Assembly (NCBI RefSeq): GCF_000188155.2
Contig: NZ_KE124774.1
Coordinates: forward strand, 3,490,356 to 3,554,355
Direction: 5' to 3'
DNA length: 64,000 bases
Source: Methylocystis sp. ATCC 49242
Lineage (GTDB): Bacteria; Pseudomonadota; Alphaproteobacteria; Rhizobiales; Beijerinckiaceae
The notes under the pieces are model-generated. The model had not been told where the DNA came from, ran no database searches, and was given only the letters and a program-made list of their open reading frames with translations. Positions 17,330-27,029 of this stretch are shown here, piece after piece. Within the stretch, counting starts at the first letter, position 1. Every line of letters starts with the position of its first letter. The position numbers and the translations under genes were made by a program.

Positions 17330-17728
17330 ATGGAAGTTCTTCTGATCGGCTCGGCCGCCTGCATCACCGCCCTCATCGTCACAGCCTGGTTGATGACGCT
17401 CGCCAAATGGTTTCCCATCAAGGCCGTGGACGCTTTCGTCGTTGACTACAAGACGATGATCCGGGCGCATGTCGACTATGCGCTGATGGCGCTGTTCGGG
17501 GTCGGCTTTTATGGCTCCGGCGTGGAATTGCCGGTCATCGCCTGCTGGTGCGTCGCCATTGGCGGCTTCTCCAATCCGACCGTGTTCACGATCGCCGCTT
17601 TCGATCCGAATTTCTGGGAAAAGAAATTCTGGCGCGCCTACACGGCGCTGAGCTTTACCGTATCGACCATCGGCTTTCTGTGGATCGCCTATGCGTTAGC
17701 GGCGCATGCGGTGACGCGCTGGGCCTGA
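17330..17728 (+). CDS. Small integral membrane protein of unknown function
   Basis: The 132-residue product has hydrophobic segments at about residues 3-24, 48-66, 67-85 and 105-127, so it is probably a three- to four-helix inner-membrane protein. No motif points to a reaction and I do not recognise the family. The start ATG at 17330 follows a GGAACCCGGG leader. It is followed 76 bases later by a second membrane protein gene on the same strand; the two may form one transcript. Confidence 0.75.
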   Translation: MEVLLIGSAACITALIVTAWLMTLAKWFPIKAVDAFVVDYKTMIRAHVDYALMALFGVGFYGSGVELPVIACWCVAIGGFSNPTVFTIAAFDPNFWEKKFWRAYTALSFTVSTIGFLWIAYALAAHAVTRWA

Positions 17729-17804
17729 GTCGCCCCTTGCGCGGGCGGCGCCGCCACGCCATTTGCAGGGCGGCCGTCGCACGCGGCCGTCAGAGGCCAC
17801 TGAA

Positions 17805-18485
17805 ATGACCTTCATGTTCGACGCCGCGCTGGCGGCGCTGCGCGAGATTCTCTCGCCGCCCTTCCGCAACGTGCTTTTGAAGAGTCTGGGAATGACCTTG
17901 CTCTTCCTGGCGCTCGCCTGGGTTGGCCTCGACAAGCTCGCGCTGTCGTACATTGCAGTGAATCATCCCTGGCTCCAGATCGCGCTGACCTACGCGGCGG
18001 GCCTCGGCCTTTTCCTCTTTCTGGCGTTCTTCATCGGCCCCATTTCGGTGCTGGTCGCGGGCCTTTTTCTCGACGATCTGGCCGATGTCGTCGAGGAGGA
18101 CCTTTATCCCTCGGGCCAGCGCGGGCGGGCCATTCCCGCCTCTCAGGCGATCATGATGGGCGTGCGATTCGCGGCGGTCTCGGCGGGCGTCAATATTCTG
18201 GCGCTGTTCCTTTTGCTGATTCCTGGAATCAACGCCATCGCCTTCGTGCTGGCGAACGCCTATCTGCTGGGCCGCGAATATTTCCTCTTCGCGGCGACCC
18301 GCTTCCGGACATTGGAGGAGGCGATGGAGTTGCGCCGTCGCTATGCGCCGCAACTTTTTCTGGCGGGGCTGTTCATCGCCGCCTTCGTGATGACGCCCGG
18401 GCTCAATGTGCTGACGCCGCTGTTCGGCGTCGCTTTCATGTCGCGCATCCACAAGATGCTTTCGCCCGAGCGTCGCGCCCGCTGA
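17805..18485 (+). CDS. EI24/CysZ-family membrane protein
   Basis: The 226-residue protein has four or more long hydrophobic helices and the family feature of a glycine/proline-containing turn near the end (MTPGLNVLTPLFGVAFMSRI), typical of the CysZ/EI24 superfamily, in which CysZ takes up sulfate. I start at ATG 17805 (AGAGG upstream); an in-frame reading from 17763 adds 14 residues of non-membrane sequence. A sulfate role is not proven by context, as the sulfate ABC operon is 3.5 kb away. Confidence 0.75.
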   Translation: MTFMFDAALAALREILSPPFRNVLLKSLGMTLLFLALAWVGLDKLALSYIAVNHPWLQIALTYAAGLGLFLFLAFFIGPISVLVAGLFLDDLADVVEEDLYPSGQRGRAIPASQAIMMGVRFAAVSAGVNILALFLLLIPGINAIAFVLANAYLLGREYFLFAATRFRTLEEAMELRRRYAPQLFLAGLFIAAFVMTPGLNVLTPLFGVAFMSRIHKMLSPERRAR

Positions 18486-18497
18486 AAGGCGCGTGGC

Positions 18498-18514
18498 GGG
18501 GGCGTCAGGCCCCC
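18498..18514. terminator. Short hairpin between convergent genes
   Basis: GGGGGC / GCCCCC arms flank a five-base loop that contains the stop codon of the minus-strand NDUFA9-like gene. The stem lies 12 bases beyond the stop of the plus-strand gene. No T run follows, so its role as a bidirectional terminator is tentative. Confidence 0.4.
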
Positions 18515-19512
18515 AGCCGCTGCGACTGATACTGGCCGGTCTTGCGATAGCGATAGAGATAGCTCGGCACGATCGCCTCGATCGACTGCGGCTCAATGTT
18601 CAGCCCCGCGAGGGTGCGGCCTTCCCTGATGGCGGCGTCGCTGACGACATTGTCGTGGCGCAGCAGCTCCACCTGATCGCCCGTCATGCGCAGGAGCGTC
18701 GGGAACAGCCCGAGCGACAGCTTGGTACATGTCTGGGTAACGCCGGCGACGAGCTTGCCCGTGCTGAAGGACAGCTTCGCGACGCCGCGCTCGCGCTCCG
18801 TCACCTTCAGCACATAGTCGATCAGCTCCGCGAAGGTCTTGATCTCCGGCCCGCCCAGTTCATAGATCGCGCCCGCCTTCGCGCGGCCGGCCAGCGCCGT
18901 GGCCACCGCCTCGGCGACGTCGCCGACATAGACGGGCTGGAATCTGGTCTCCGCGCCCACGATGGGGATGACGGGGAAGAAACGCGCCATGGTGGCGAAG
19001 CGGTTGAAGAAGTCGTCTTCGGGCCCGAAGATGATCGACGGGCGCAGGATCACGGCGGTGGGAACCGCCGCATGCATGGCGGCCTCGCCTTCGGCCTTGC
19101 TGCGGCCATAGGCGGAAGCCGACTTCGGGTCCGCGCCGATGGCGGAAATATGAACGACATTATCGATGCCGGCGGCCTTCGCCGCCTCGGCGACGGCGCG
19201 CGCGCCGGCCGCCTGCACGTCGCTGAACTTCTGCGCGCCGGTCTCGGCGAGAATGCCGACGAGATTGACGACCGCCTCCGCGCCCCGCAGCGCCGCGGCC
19301 ACTGATTCGGGCTTGCGCACATTCGCCTGCACCGCCATCACCTGACCGACGCGGCCGAGGGGCTGCAGGTGGAAGGCGAGGTCCGGACGGCGGCAGGCGA
19401 TTCGCACGCGCCAGCCGTCACGCGCCAACGCTCGCACGACATGGCGGCCAACGAAGCCCGACCCGCCGAACACCGTCACAATGCGCCCCGCCCCAACGCT
19501 CTCGCCGCTCAT
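18505..19512 (-). CDS. Complex I NDUFA9-like NAD(P)-binding protein
   Basis: The 335-residue atypical short-chain dehydrogenase has the Rossmann glycine motif FGGSGFVGRHVVRAL near its N-terminus and conserved stretches HISAIGAD, YGRSKAEGE and ILRPSIIFGPED. This matches the NDUFA9/complex-I-associated subfamily. The start ATG at 19512 is preceded by GGAGCAAGGA. Readings that begin as far upstream as 19815 run through tRNA-Leu and are artefacts. Whether the bacterial protein assembles with complex I is unknown; no nuo genes are in the window. Confidence 0.9.
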   Translation of the reverse strand: MSGESVGAGRIVTVFGGSGFVGRHVVRALARDGWRVRIACRRPDLAFHLQPLGRVGQVMAVQANVRKPESVAAALRGAEAVVNLVGILAETGAQKFSDVQAAGARAVAEAAKAAGIDNVVHISAIGADPKSASAYGRSKAEGEAAMHAAVPTAVILRPSIIFGPEDDFFNRFATMARFFPVIPIVGAETRFQPVYVGDVAEAVATALAGRAKAGAIYELGGPEIKTFAELIDYVLKVTERERGVAKLSFSTGKLVAGVTQTCTKLSLGLFPTLLRMTGDQVELLRHDNVVSDAAIREGRTLAGLNIEPQSIEAIVPSYLYRYRKTGQYQSQRLGA

Positions 19513-19721
19513 CGTCCTTGCTCCGCTTGTCCCGCGCCGGCCCGGCCGGCTGAATTCTTCGCCCAGTCCTGTAGCGAAATTCGCGCGCAAAGGGAATGCG
19601 CCGGCAGGCTCCGAACGACTCCGCGCGGCGGCTTTTTGGGCTTTTTGCCGAAGCCGCGGCTTTTTCGCGCAGGAGCGCATTGACAGGAGGCGCCCGGCGC
19701 CCCTAAGACACGGCCGCAGAT

Positions 19722-19806
19722 GCCCAGGTGGCGGAATTGGTAGACGCGCTGGTTTCAGGTACCAGTGGTGAAAGCCGTGGAGGTTCGAGTCCTCTCCTGG
19801 GCACCA
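19722..19806 (+). tRNA. tRNA-Leu (anticodon CAG)
   Basis: The 85-base gene folds as a class II tRNA: acceptor stem GCCCAGG / CCTGGGC, D arm with GGTAGAC, anticodon stem CTGGT/ACCAG enclosing loop TTCAGGT (anticodon CAG, decoding CUG), a long variable arm, the TTCGAGT T-loop, and an encoded 3' ACCA. It lies just upstream of a 335-base gene-free stretch. Confidence 0.97.
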
Positions 19807-20141
19807 TATCGACAATCAAATTCCATTGAGAATAATTGATTCGGACGTGGCGGAACGGCGTCGCGCCTATTGTTTCCCCCTGCTTGCAATGTTGTCCCTT
19901 TCGAAACGACCGCGCATCCCATGCGGCGCAGCTCCCGGGCAAGCGGCGATCCTCCGGCCAACCGCTACAGCCTCGCGACAGACGCGGAGGAAATAATCTA
20001 GCTTACGCCATTTTTTTACAGGCGATTGGCGACAGAACATGTGTTATCTCTGGCGCCGTAAGCTTCACGTCAGGGCCACGGAGTGAGGGCGCCTGCTTGG
20101 AAAAGGCCGAAAATGACGAATGCGCCCCAACGACGAGCGAC
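19807..20141. other. Gene-free stretch downstream of tRNA-Leu
   Basis: No convincing coding frame is present. The region has mixed composition with a T-rich patch near 20010-20017 and may carry the promoter of the GAF-PAS-GAF gene. I saw no duplicate of the tRNA 3' end that would mark an integration site. Confidence 0.5.
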
Positions 20142-21608
20142 ATGAGCGCCGACGTCGAAGTGGAGGCGGAAGCGCTGCGGCGCCTCAACGACGCCGCGTC
20201 CCGCCTTTGGCGAACGCGCAACCTGCAGTTCGGGCTCGAGGAGATGCTCGCGGCGACGATGGCCCTGCTCGGCGCGAACATGGGGCATCTGCAAATCTTC
20301 GATCGCGAACGTGAAACGCTGACGATCGTCGCGCAGCAGGGCTTCGACAATAATTTCCTTTCCTATTTTCATGAAATTTCGACCTGGAACAGCTTTGCCT
20401 GCAGCGGGGCGCTGCATTCCGGCGAATGTCTCATAATCGAGGACATAAACGCCGACCCCGCAATGAGCCTTTTGCGGTCGCTTGCCCACGCAGCCGGCGT
20501 TCGCGCCGTTCAGTGCACGCCGCTCATTGGACGTACCGGTCTGCGAATGGGCGTCATCACGACATATCATCGCGCGCCCCGTCGCATCAGCGGGCAGGAA
20601 TTGCGGCTGCTCGCACTCTACGCGCGGCAAGCGACCGACTTCATGGAGCGCCAAGAAAACGACGAGGAACTGCGCCAGCGCGCCGAGGAGCTCGAGGCGG
20701 TGATCGACGCCGCGCCAGCTTTCATCTGGTTCGGTGACGCCGATTGCCGTGTCATTCGCGGCAACAACGCCGCCAACGAAATGACGGGCGTCACGCCCGG
20801 CGCGAATGTCTCGCAAAGCGTCGTCGCCATCGGGCAGGCGATCTATTTGCGCCAGTTGAAACAGGACGGCTCGGAGTTCCGGCCTGAAGAACTGCCGATA
20901 CAAAGGGCGATCGCGACGCGCCGACCGGTGCGCGACGTCTATGTCGATTTCCGTTTTCCGGACGGGAAGCGCGTGGAGGCGACAGGAAACGCCGTTCCCT
21001 TGTTCGACGCGAATGGCGGCGTCCGGGGCGGCGTCGCCGCGCTGATCGACATCAGCGAACGCAACAAGGCCGAGCGTGAGTTGCGCGAGCATCTGGAGAC
21101 GCAGGCCTTCCTGCTACGGCTGACGGATCGACTGCGTGACCTTGTCGATGCGCCACAAATCATGACGGAAGCAGTTGAGGCGCTCGGACGGAAGCTCGGC
21201 GCCGATGGCGTCGGCTACGAGACAGTGACCGCCGGGGACGCCGCCAGAGTTGTCATGACCGAATGGACAGGATCGGGGATCGTGACAGCCGAACGCTCTC
21301 CACGGCTCGAAGATTTCGGTGCGGCTTTTGTCAGGGAGATGCGCGCCGGCCGCCGTTTCGCGATTGCGGACCTGTCGAGAGAGCTTGCGGCGTCGGAGGC
21401 GCCGACGGCGTCGATGAGCGGCGTCCGCGCCATGATCTGCGCGCCAATAGTGAAGGCCGACCGGCTGCTCGGGGTTCTTCATGTTCAACAGGCGCGTCCG
21501 CGCGACTGGACGGAAGCGGAAATCTCCCTGACGCAGGAAGTCGCGCGGCGGACATGCGATTACATCGACCGCGCGAAAGCGTTGGCGATGACGCGCGAAA
21601 GCAGGTAG
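20142..21608 (+). CDS. GAF-PAS-GAF sensory protein without output domain
   Basis: The 488-residue soluble protein has an N-terminal GAF domain (about residues 15-175, containing ALHSGECLIIEDINADP), a short coiled coil, a PAS domain (about 185-310, with VIDAAPAFIWFGDADCRVI and ending in ALIDISERNKAEREL) and a second GAF domain (about 320-480, CAPIVKADRLLGVLHV). Related proteins continue into HWE-type histidine kinases; here the frame ends right after the second GAF domain. The start ATG at 20142 is chosen because the GAF homology begins directly after it; a TTG at 20097 is possible. Ligand and partner are unknown. Confidence 0.85.
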   Translation: MSADVEVEAEALRRLNDAASRLWRTRNLQFGLEEMLAATMALLGANMGHLQIFDRERETLTIVAQQGFDNNFLSYFHEISTWNSFACSGALHSGECLIIEDINADPAMSLLRSLAHAAGVRAVQCTPLIGRTGLRMGVITTYHRAPRRISGQELRLLALYARQATDFMERQENDEELRQRAEELEAVIDAAPAFIWFGDADCRVIRGNNAANEMTGVTPGANVSQSVVAIGQAIYLRQLKQDGSEFRPEELPIQRAIATRRPVRDVYVDFRFPDGKRVEATGNAVPLFDANGGVRGGVAALIDISERNKAERELREHLETQAFLLRLTDRLRDLVDAPQIMTEAVEALGRKLGADGVGYETVTAGDAARVVMTEWTGSGIVTAERSPRLEDFGAAFVREMRAGRRFAIADLSRELAASEAPTASMSGVRAMICAPIVKADRLLGVLHVQQARPRDWTEAEISLTQEVARRTCDYIDRAKALAMTRESR

Positions 21609-22040
21609 CGGCGTCGATTTCGAGGCGGGCGGTGGCCGTCCCTCGCTCGCGGATGAGCGAATATATGGTTTCGCGCCTTGATGTAATCGGAAGCGGCTGT
21701 GGCCGCGGCATAGACGTGAATGGCTCCCGGTGAAGCACGCCGGGACAGCGTATCGAACCGGTCTTCCGGGCGAAGCCTTTTCCGTGCACCCGCGAAAAAA
21801 TGCGGCCTGGACCGGCTGTCTCCCTGAGGCGACAGCACTGATCCAGACGCCATAAGCATCAGTTTCTACACCAATTTTCTTTTGCTGCGGCGTAATGCCT
21901 CGGCCGATCTGACGGCTTTCAGAGCCGTGAGGCGCGCCCGCTCCCGTCTGGAAAACGCGGCGCTTTTCAAAATCCCTCTTGCCTGATCAAAATACTAGAT
22001 TTATAGACTATATCAGAAGGTCGATTTTGGAGCTCGAGAC
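21609..22040. other. Regulatory stretch upstream of the sulfate operon
   Basis: No gene is visible in 432 bases. An ACGGCT/AGCCGT hairpin with five-base loop lies near 21912-21928. The last 50 bases before sbp are AT-rich (21990-22016, with TAGATTTATAGACTATATC) and are the best place for the operon promoter and a regulator site, but I cannot match a known operator. Confidence 0.45.
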
Positions 22041-23084
22041 ATGAACAAGCGCACGCGAAAAACCGAGGCTTTTCTCCGTATCTTTACGATCGCCACCGCC
22101 GCGCTCGGCGTCTTTGGAGGGCTCTATGCCCAGGCCGGGCAGACATTCCTGAACGTCTCCTATGATCCCACGCGTGAGCTCTACAAGGCGATCAATCCGG
22201 CCTTCGTCGCCGACTGGAAGGCGAGAACCGGGGAAAGCGTGGAGATCCAGACCTCGCATGGCGGCTCTGGCTCCCAGGCGCGCGCAGTGATTGACGGGCT
22301 CAATGCGGATGTCGTGACGCTGGCTCTGGCTGGCGACATCGACGCCATCGCGAACAAGAGCGGAAAAATCCCGGCCGACTGGCAGAAGCGCCGGCCGAAT
22401 AATTCGTCACCCTATACGTCGACGATCGTGTTTCTCGTTCGCAAGGGCAATCCGAAGGCGATCAGGGACTGGGACGATCTGGCGAAGCCGGGCGTCGCGG
22501 TCATCACGCCCAATCCGAAAACATCGGGAGGCGCACGCTGGAATTATCTCGCGGCCTGGGGATATGGGCTGAAGAAATTCGGCGGCGACGAGGAGAAGAC
22601 GAAGGATTTCGTCAAGGCGATCTACAGGAACGCGCCGGTGATGGATACGGGCGCGCGCGGTTCGACCATCACTTTCGCGCAGCGCGCCCTGGGCGACGTG
22701 CTGATCACATGGGAGAACGAGGCCTTTCTCGCATTGAAGGAGTTCGGCGGCGACAAATTCGAGATCGTCGCGCCGTCCCAGTCGATACTCGCGGAGCCTC
22801 CTGTCGCCGTCGTCGACGCCAACGCCGACCCCAAGGGCAATCGGCAGGTTGCGGAAGCCTATCTCGATTTTCTCTATTCGCCCGCCGCGCAGGCGATCAT
22901 CGCGCGCTACAACTATCGTCCGGTGCATCCCGAGTATGCGGCGAAAGAGGATCTGAAGAAATTCGCCAAGATAAATTTCATTACCATCGACAAGGCTTTC
23001 GGCGGCTGGGCCGCCGCTCAGAAGAAGCATTTCGCCGATGGCGGCGTCTTCGATCAGATCCAGACGCAAGAGGCCGTGAGGTGA
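22041..23084 (+). CDS. sbp: Sulfate ABC transporter substrate-binding protein
   Basis: The 347-residue periplasmic protein binds sulfate (or thiosulfate) for the CysTWA importer. It has a signal peptide (to about residue 33), the signature [20 protein letters not shown] right after it, then [12 protein letters not shown] and [15 protein letters not shown], all typical of the Sbp/CysP family. Its stop overlaps the GTG start of cysT. The ATG at 22041 follows GGAGCTCGAG. Confidence 0.96.
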   Translation: MNKRTRKTEAFLRIFTIATAALGVFGGLYAQAGQTFLNVSYDPTRELYKAINPAFVADWKARTGESVEIQTSHGGSGSQARAVIDGLNADVVTLALAGDIDAIANKSGKIPADWQKRRPNNSSPYTSTIVFLVRKGNPKAIRDWDDLAKPGVAVITPNPKTSGGARWNYLAAWGYGLKKFGGDEEKTKDFVKAIYRNAPVMDTGARGSTITFAQRALGDVLITWENEAFLALKEFGGDKFEIVAPSQSILAEPPVAVVDANADPKGNRQVAEAYLDFLYSPAAQAIIARYNYRPVHPEYAAKEDLKKFAKINFITIDKAFGGWAAAQKKHFADGGVFDQIQTQEAVR

Positions 23085-23944
23085 CCTCCCCGACCCTCGC
23101 TGGCCGCAACGCTCGGCGCTTCACGGCGCCGAGCGTCATCCCCGGTTTCGGCCTGACCTTCGGCTTCACGCTGCTCTATCTCGGGCTCATCGTGCTGTTT
23201 CCGCTGGCCACGTTGATATGGCGCGCGTCGGGACTTGGTCTGCATGGACTCTATGCAATCGCCACGGAGCCGCGCGTTGCTGCGGCGTTGCGAACGACTT
23301 TCCTCCTCTCCTTCCTGGCGGCTATCATCGATCTTTTCTTCGGCCTCATCATCGCATGGGCGCTCGCGCGTTATGACTTCTTTGGCCGTCGCCTGTTCGA
23401 CGCTTTCGTCGACCTTCCCTTGGCGCTTCCCACCGCCGTCGCCGGCATTTCGCTCGCGGCGCTCTATTCTCCCAACGGCTGGTTCGGCGCGCCGCTTGCG
23501 GATGCAGATGTGAAGATCGCCTTCACGCGCGCAGGCATTCTTGTCGCCCTGATCTTCATTGGTCTGCCCTTCGTCGTGCGCACGGTCCAGCCAATCATCT
23601 CCGAGCTGGAGGCGGAGCTGGAAGAGGCCTCCGCCACCCTTGGCGCGGCGCGCCTGCAGACTGTAATCCGCGTGTTGCTGCCGCCGCTCGTTCCGGCGTT
23701 GCTCACAGGCTTTGCGCTCGCATTCGCGAGATCCATTGGCGAATATGGGTCCGTGATTTTCATCGCCGGCAATATTCCCTATGTGTCGGAGATTGCGCCG
23801 CTGCTGATCGTCGTGAAGCTCGAGCAATATGATTTCGCCGGCGCGACGGCGATTGCGACGATCATGCTGGCGATCTCTTTCGCCGCGCTGCTCATCATCA
23901 ATTTCGTTCATGCGTGGAGCCGAAGGAGATTCGGGCATGTCTGA
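23081..23944 (+). CDS. cysT: Sulfate ABC transporter permease CysT
   Basis: The 287-residue inner-membrane permease has about six transmembrane helices and the EAA loop [21 protein letters not shown] at about residues 180-200, which contacts the ATPase. It starts at GTG 23081, overlapping the sbp stop as GTGA, and its stop overlaps cysW by 8 bases. Longer readings of the frame run into sbp and are not real. Confidence 0.95.
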   Translation: MTSPTLAGRNARRFTAPSVIPGFGLTFGFTLLYLGLIVLFPLATLIWRASGLGLHGLYAIATEPRVAAALRTTFLLSFLAAIIDLFFGLIIAWALARYDFFGRRLFDAFVDLPLALPTAVAGISLAALYSPNGWFGAPLADADVKIAFTRAGILVALIFIGLPFVVRTVQPIISELEAELEEASATLGAARLQTVIRVLLPPLVPALLTGFALAFARSIGEYGSVIFIAGNIPYVSEIAPLLIVVKLEQYDFAGATAIATIMLAISFAALLIINFVHAWSRRRFGHV

Positions 23945-24824
23945 GACAGCATTTGCCTCCATATCGCGCCGCCGCGTCAAGCTTCGCGCCGTCACGCAGG
24001 ATTCACCGCTGGCGCGCCATGCGCTGATCACGATTGCAGTCGTCTTTCTTCTCAACTTCCTCTTTGCGCCGCTCGCCGTCGTGTTCGCAGAGGCCGCCAG
24101 CAAAGGCGCATCGACGTTTTTCGAGACTTTCAAGGATCCGGAATCGCTTGCCGCCATCCGCCTCACCTTGCTCATCGCGGCGATCAGCGTGCCCGCCAAT
24201 CTCGTCTTCGGCCTTGCAGCGTCCTGGTCGATTGCCAAATTCTCCTTCCCCGGAAAGAGCCTTCTGATCACGCTGATCGATCTGCCTTTCTCCGTATCGC
24301 CAGTAGTCTCTGGCCTCGTCTATATGTTGGTGTTCGGCGCGCAGGGGCTGTTCGGCAAGTGGCTGCTGGCGCATGGCGTGCAGATCATCTTCGCCGTGCC
24401 GGGCATTGCGCTCGCGACGATCTTTGTCACCTTCCCCTTCGTTGCGCGCGAACTCATTCCGCTGATGCAGGAGCAGGGAAACGTCGAGGAGGAAGCGGCG
24501 CTGACGCTGGGCGCATCGGGTTTCAGGACCTTCCTCACCGTGACGCTGCCCAATATCAAATGGGGCCTGCTCTATGGCGTGCTGCTGTGCAATGCGCGCG
24601 CCATGGGCGAATTCGGCGCCGTCTCTGTCGTCTCCGGCCATATTCGCGGCCTGACCAATACGATCCCGCTGCAAGTGGAGATACTCTACAATGAATACAA
24701 CAGCGTCGCCGCTTTCGCTCTCGCGGTTCTTCTTGCGGGGCTGGCGCTCGTCACCCTCGGGCTCAAGACCCTCCTCGAGTGGCGTCACGCCGACGCGCTT
24801 TCGGGACGGGCGCGGCGGCGCTGA
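23937..24824 (+). CDS. cysW: Sulfate ABC transporter permease CysW
   Basis: The 295-residue permease pairs with CysT. It has six predicted helices and the EAA motif [21 protein letters not shown] near residues 183-202. The start ATG at 23937 has a GGAGATTCGGG leader and lies inside the last codons of cysT (8-base overlap). It is followed almost directly by cysA. Confidence 0.95.
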   Translation: MSETAFASISRRRVKLRAVTQDSPLARHALITIAVVFLLNFLFAPLAVVFAEAASKGASTFFETFKDPESLAAIRLTLLIAAISVPANLVFGLAASWSIAKFSFPGKSLLITLIDLPFSVSPVVSGLVYMLVFGAQGLFGKWLLAHGVQIIFAVPGIALATIFVTFPFVARELIPLMQEQGNVEEEAALTLGASGFRTFLTVTLPNIKWGLLYGVLLCNARAMGEFGAVSVVSGHIRGLTNTIPLQVEILYNEYNSVAAFALAVLLAGLALVTLGLKTLLEWRHADALSGRARRR

Positions 24825-24825
24825 G

Positions 24826-25923
24826 TTGAACAGGCGCGGCGCAGCCATTCGCGTCGAGCATGTCGCCCAGGATTTCGGCGCTTTCGCCGCGCTGCGCGAC
24901 GTCTCCCTCGACATCCGGCCCGGCGAACTCGTCGCGCTGCTCGGGCCTTCGGGCTCGGGAAAGACGACTCTTCTGCGCATCATCGCTGGCCTCAACGCGC
25001 CCGACCGCGGCCATGTTTACTTCGACGGCGAGGACGCCACCAATCTCCCCGTGCAGGATCGCCGCGTCGGATTCGTGTTTCAGAACTATGCGCTGTTCAA
25101 ACATATGACTGTCGCCGACAATATCGCCTATGGCCTCAGGGTGCGCCCACGCCGTTCGCGTCCGTCGCGCGCCGAAATCAGGGCGCGCGTCGCCGAACTG
25201 CTGCGTTTCGTCCAGCTCGAAGGTCTCGACGCGCGTTTTCCCGCGCAGCTCTCCGGCGGCCAGCGCCAGCGGGTGGCGCTTGCGCGCGCCCTCGCCATCG
25301 AGCCGCGCGTCCTCTTGCTCGACGAGCCCTTCGGCGCGCTCGACGCGCGCGTGCGCAAGGATCTGCGTCGCTGGTTGCGAGAGGTGCACAAGGAAACCGG
25401 CCTGACCACGGTTTTCGTCACTCATGATCAGGACGAGGCCATGGAGCTCGCCGATCGCGTCGTCGTGCTCAATGAAGGGCGCATCGAACAGATTGGCGCG
25501 CCCGAGGAGCTTTATGATCGGCCAGCGTCTCCCTTCGTCATCTCCTTTGTCGGCGAGGCGGTCGCGCTGCCGGTCACCGTTGCGGCGGGCCATGTCGAAT
25601 TCGCCGGGCGCCAGCTGCACATCGATACGCATGGACTGCGCAACGGCCCGGCCAAGGTCTTCTTTCGCCCCGCAGATATCGCGGTCGCAACGCCGGGACA
25701 TGGCGAACTCGAAGGCCGCGTCGAAAGCCTGCGCCGAACGCCCGCCGGCGTGCGCGCCACAATCGCCATCGATGGTTATGATCAGACGCTCGAAATCGAC
25801 TCGCCGCTCGAAAGCGCCGCGGCGCTCGGCGATCGCGTGCCTCTTTCGCTGGCGAATGCGCGCATCTTCCCCATGGAGTCATCGGAGAGCGGTGATTATC
25901 TGAACGCGGGAGACGGCATTTGA
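24826..25923 (+). CDS. cysA: Sulfate ABC transporter ATP-binding protein CysA
   Basis: The 365-residue ATPase shows Walker [10 protein letters not shown] (about residues 43-51), the Q-loop VFQNYALF, the ABC signature [15 protein letters not shown] and Walker [12 protein letters not shown], then a C-terminal TOBE-like domain (FFRPADIAV). The most plausible start is the TTG at 24826, one base after the cysW stop; no ATG or GTG occurs before the conserved [12 protein letters not shown] rare start may lower translation of the ATPase relative to its partners. Its stop overlaps the next gene. Confidence 0.94.
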   Translation: MNRRGAAIRVEHVAQDFGAFAALRDVSLDIRPGELVALLGPSGSGKTTLLRIIAGLNAPDRGHVYFDGEDATNLPVQDRRVGFVFQNYALFKHMTVADNIAYGLRVRPRRSRPSRAEIRARVAELLRFVQLEGLDARFPAQLSGGQRQRVALARALAIEPRVLLLDEPFGALDARVRKDLRRWLREVHKETGLTTVFVTHDQDEAMELADRVVVLNEGRIEQIGAPEELYDRPASPFVISFVGEAVALPVTVAAGHVEFAGRQLHIDTHGLRNGPAKVFFRPADIAVATPGHGELEGRVESLRRTPAGVRATIAIDGYDQTLEIDSPLESAAALGDRVPLSLANARIFPMESSESGDYLNAGDGI

Positions 25924-26738
25924 GCCACTCGTCAGCGATATTGCGGACGGATCATGGCGCAGCCCCCGTCAACGACTGGAACTCCGATCTTTATCTGAAG
26001 TTCGAAAATGAACGCACGCGCGCGGCGCGCGATCTTCTTGCGCGCATTCCTTCCTTCGAGCCGAAGGTCGTTTTCGATCTTGGCTGCGGTCCCGGAAACA
26101 GCACGGAATTGCTGGCGACGACCTTTCCGGGCGCTTCAGTCGTCGGGATCGACAATTCGGAAAATATGCTTGCCGTCGCGCGCGATCGCGCGGTGGCGGC
26201 GACATTTCTCAAACAGGATATTGAAAGCTGGCGTCCCGCTCAGGAAGTCGATCTGATTTTCGCCAATGCGGCGTTGCATTTTCTTCCGGACCATCCCGGA
26301 CTGCTGACGCGCCTCTCGTCCTATCTTCGGCCGGGCGGGCGTCTCGCTGTGCAGATGCCGGACATCGTGCATGAATTGTCACATGCGGCGATGCGCATGG
26401 TGGCCGCAGACGGACCCTGGGCGAGCCGCCTCGTCCCGATCGCCAAGTCCAGCGTGGTGATCGGCCCGCCTCAGGAATATTACAATCTGCTGACCCCGCT
26501 CTGCCGGGAACTCGACATCTGGCGGACGATCTACATCCATCCGCTCGACGGACCGCAAGGCGTCGTCGATTGGTTCGAGGGATCGGCTTTACGTCCGTTC
26601 CTCGATCTTCTCAGCCCGGATGAACGCGCCGATTTTCTCTCACGCTATCGTGAGAAGCTCGCGGAAGCCTATCCGCGGCAGCCGAACGGCAAGGTTCTGC
26701 TGCGCTACCCGAGGCTGTTTTTCGTCTTGCAAAAATAG
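25920..26738 (+). CDS. tam: Trans-aconitate 2-methyltransferase-like protein
   Basis: The 272-residue SAM-dependent methyltransferase has [22 protein letters not shown] at its start and the SAM motif [15 protein letters not shown], both typical of Tam, which methyl-esterifies trans-aconitate that inhibits the TCA cycle. The TTG at 25920 overlaps the cysA stop (TTGA). Its position as the last gene of the sulfate operon, with translational coupling, is unusual and could link a SAM-consuming reaction to sulfur supply; that is inference. Confidence 0.88.
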   Translation: MSHSSAILRTDHGAAPVNDWNSDLYLKFENERTRAARDLLARIPSFEPKVVFDLGCGPGNSTELLATTFPGASVVGIDNSENMLAVARDRAVAATFLKQDIESWRPAQEVDLIFANAALHFLPDHPGLLTRLSSYLRPGGRLAVQMPDIVHELSHAAMRMVAADGPWASRLVPIAKSSVVIGPPQEYYNLLTPLCRELDIWRTIYIHPLDGPQGVVDWFEGSALRPFLDLLSPDERADFLSRYREKLAEAYPRQPNGKVLLRYPRLFFVLQK

Positions 26739-27029
26739 CGGCCGAGGGCTTCTGGCTGGCCGCGCGATGGGAAGCGGCGGCACGTGGGCGTCGTCGCACC
26801 GGCGCGCGCCGCGAGATCGATTTCGCGGGGCTTTTGCGCGACCGGGCGCGCCTTTGTTCCCGGCTGTTGCAATTGTGCAACGGAATGGGCTGAATGTGCA
26901 GTTAGTCTATCTTTTCGATAGACATAAAAACGCAGATGCGGTTCACTTGGCGTGTCAGGCCGGTCAGAGAATTACATTGCTGGCCGCGCGGACCGCGCTC
27001 TACAAAGAACGAACCGAGAGAGTTGGGGA
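26739..27029. promoter_or_regulatory. Leader of the double-barrel porin with two inverted repeats
   Basis: GTTGCA-ATTG-TGCAAC (26866-26881) and GTCTATC-TTTTC-GATAGAC (26905-26923) are perfect inverted repeats within 60 bases, followed by an A run. They sit 107-164 bases before the porin start and could be an operator, or a terminator for the sulfate operon, whose last gene ends at 26738. Confidence 0.4.

Noticed and set aside
19513-19815. N-terminal extension of the NDUFA9-like frame (CPGEDSNLHGFHHWYLKPARLP...)
   Set aside because: This reading is the complement of tRNA-Leu and its leader, a well-known false protein N-terminus; the real start is the ATG at 19512 with a good ribosome-binding site.
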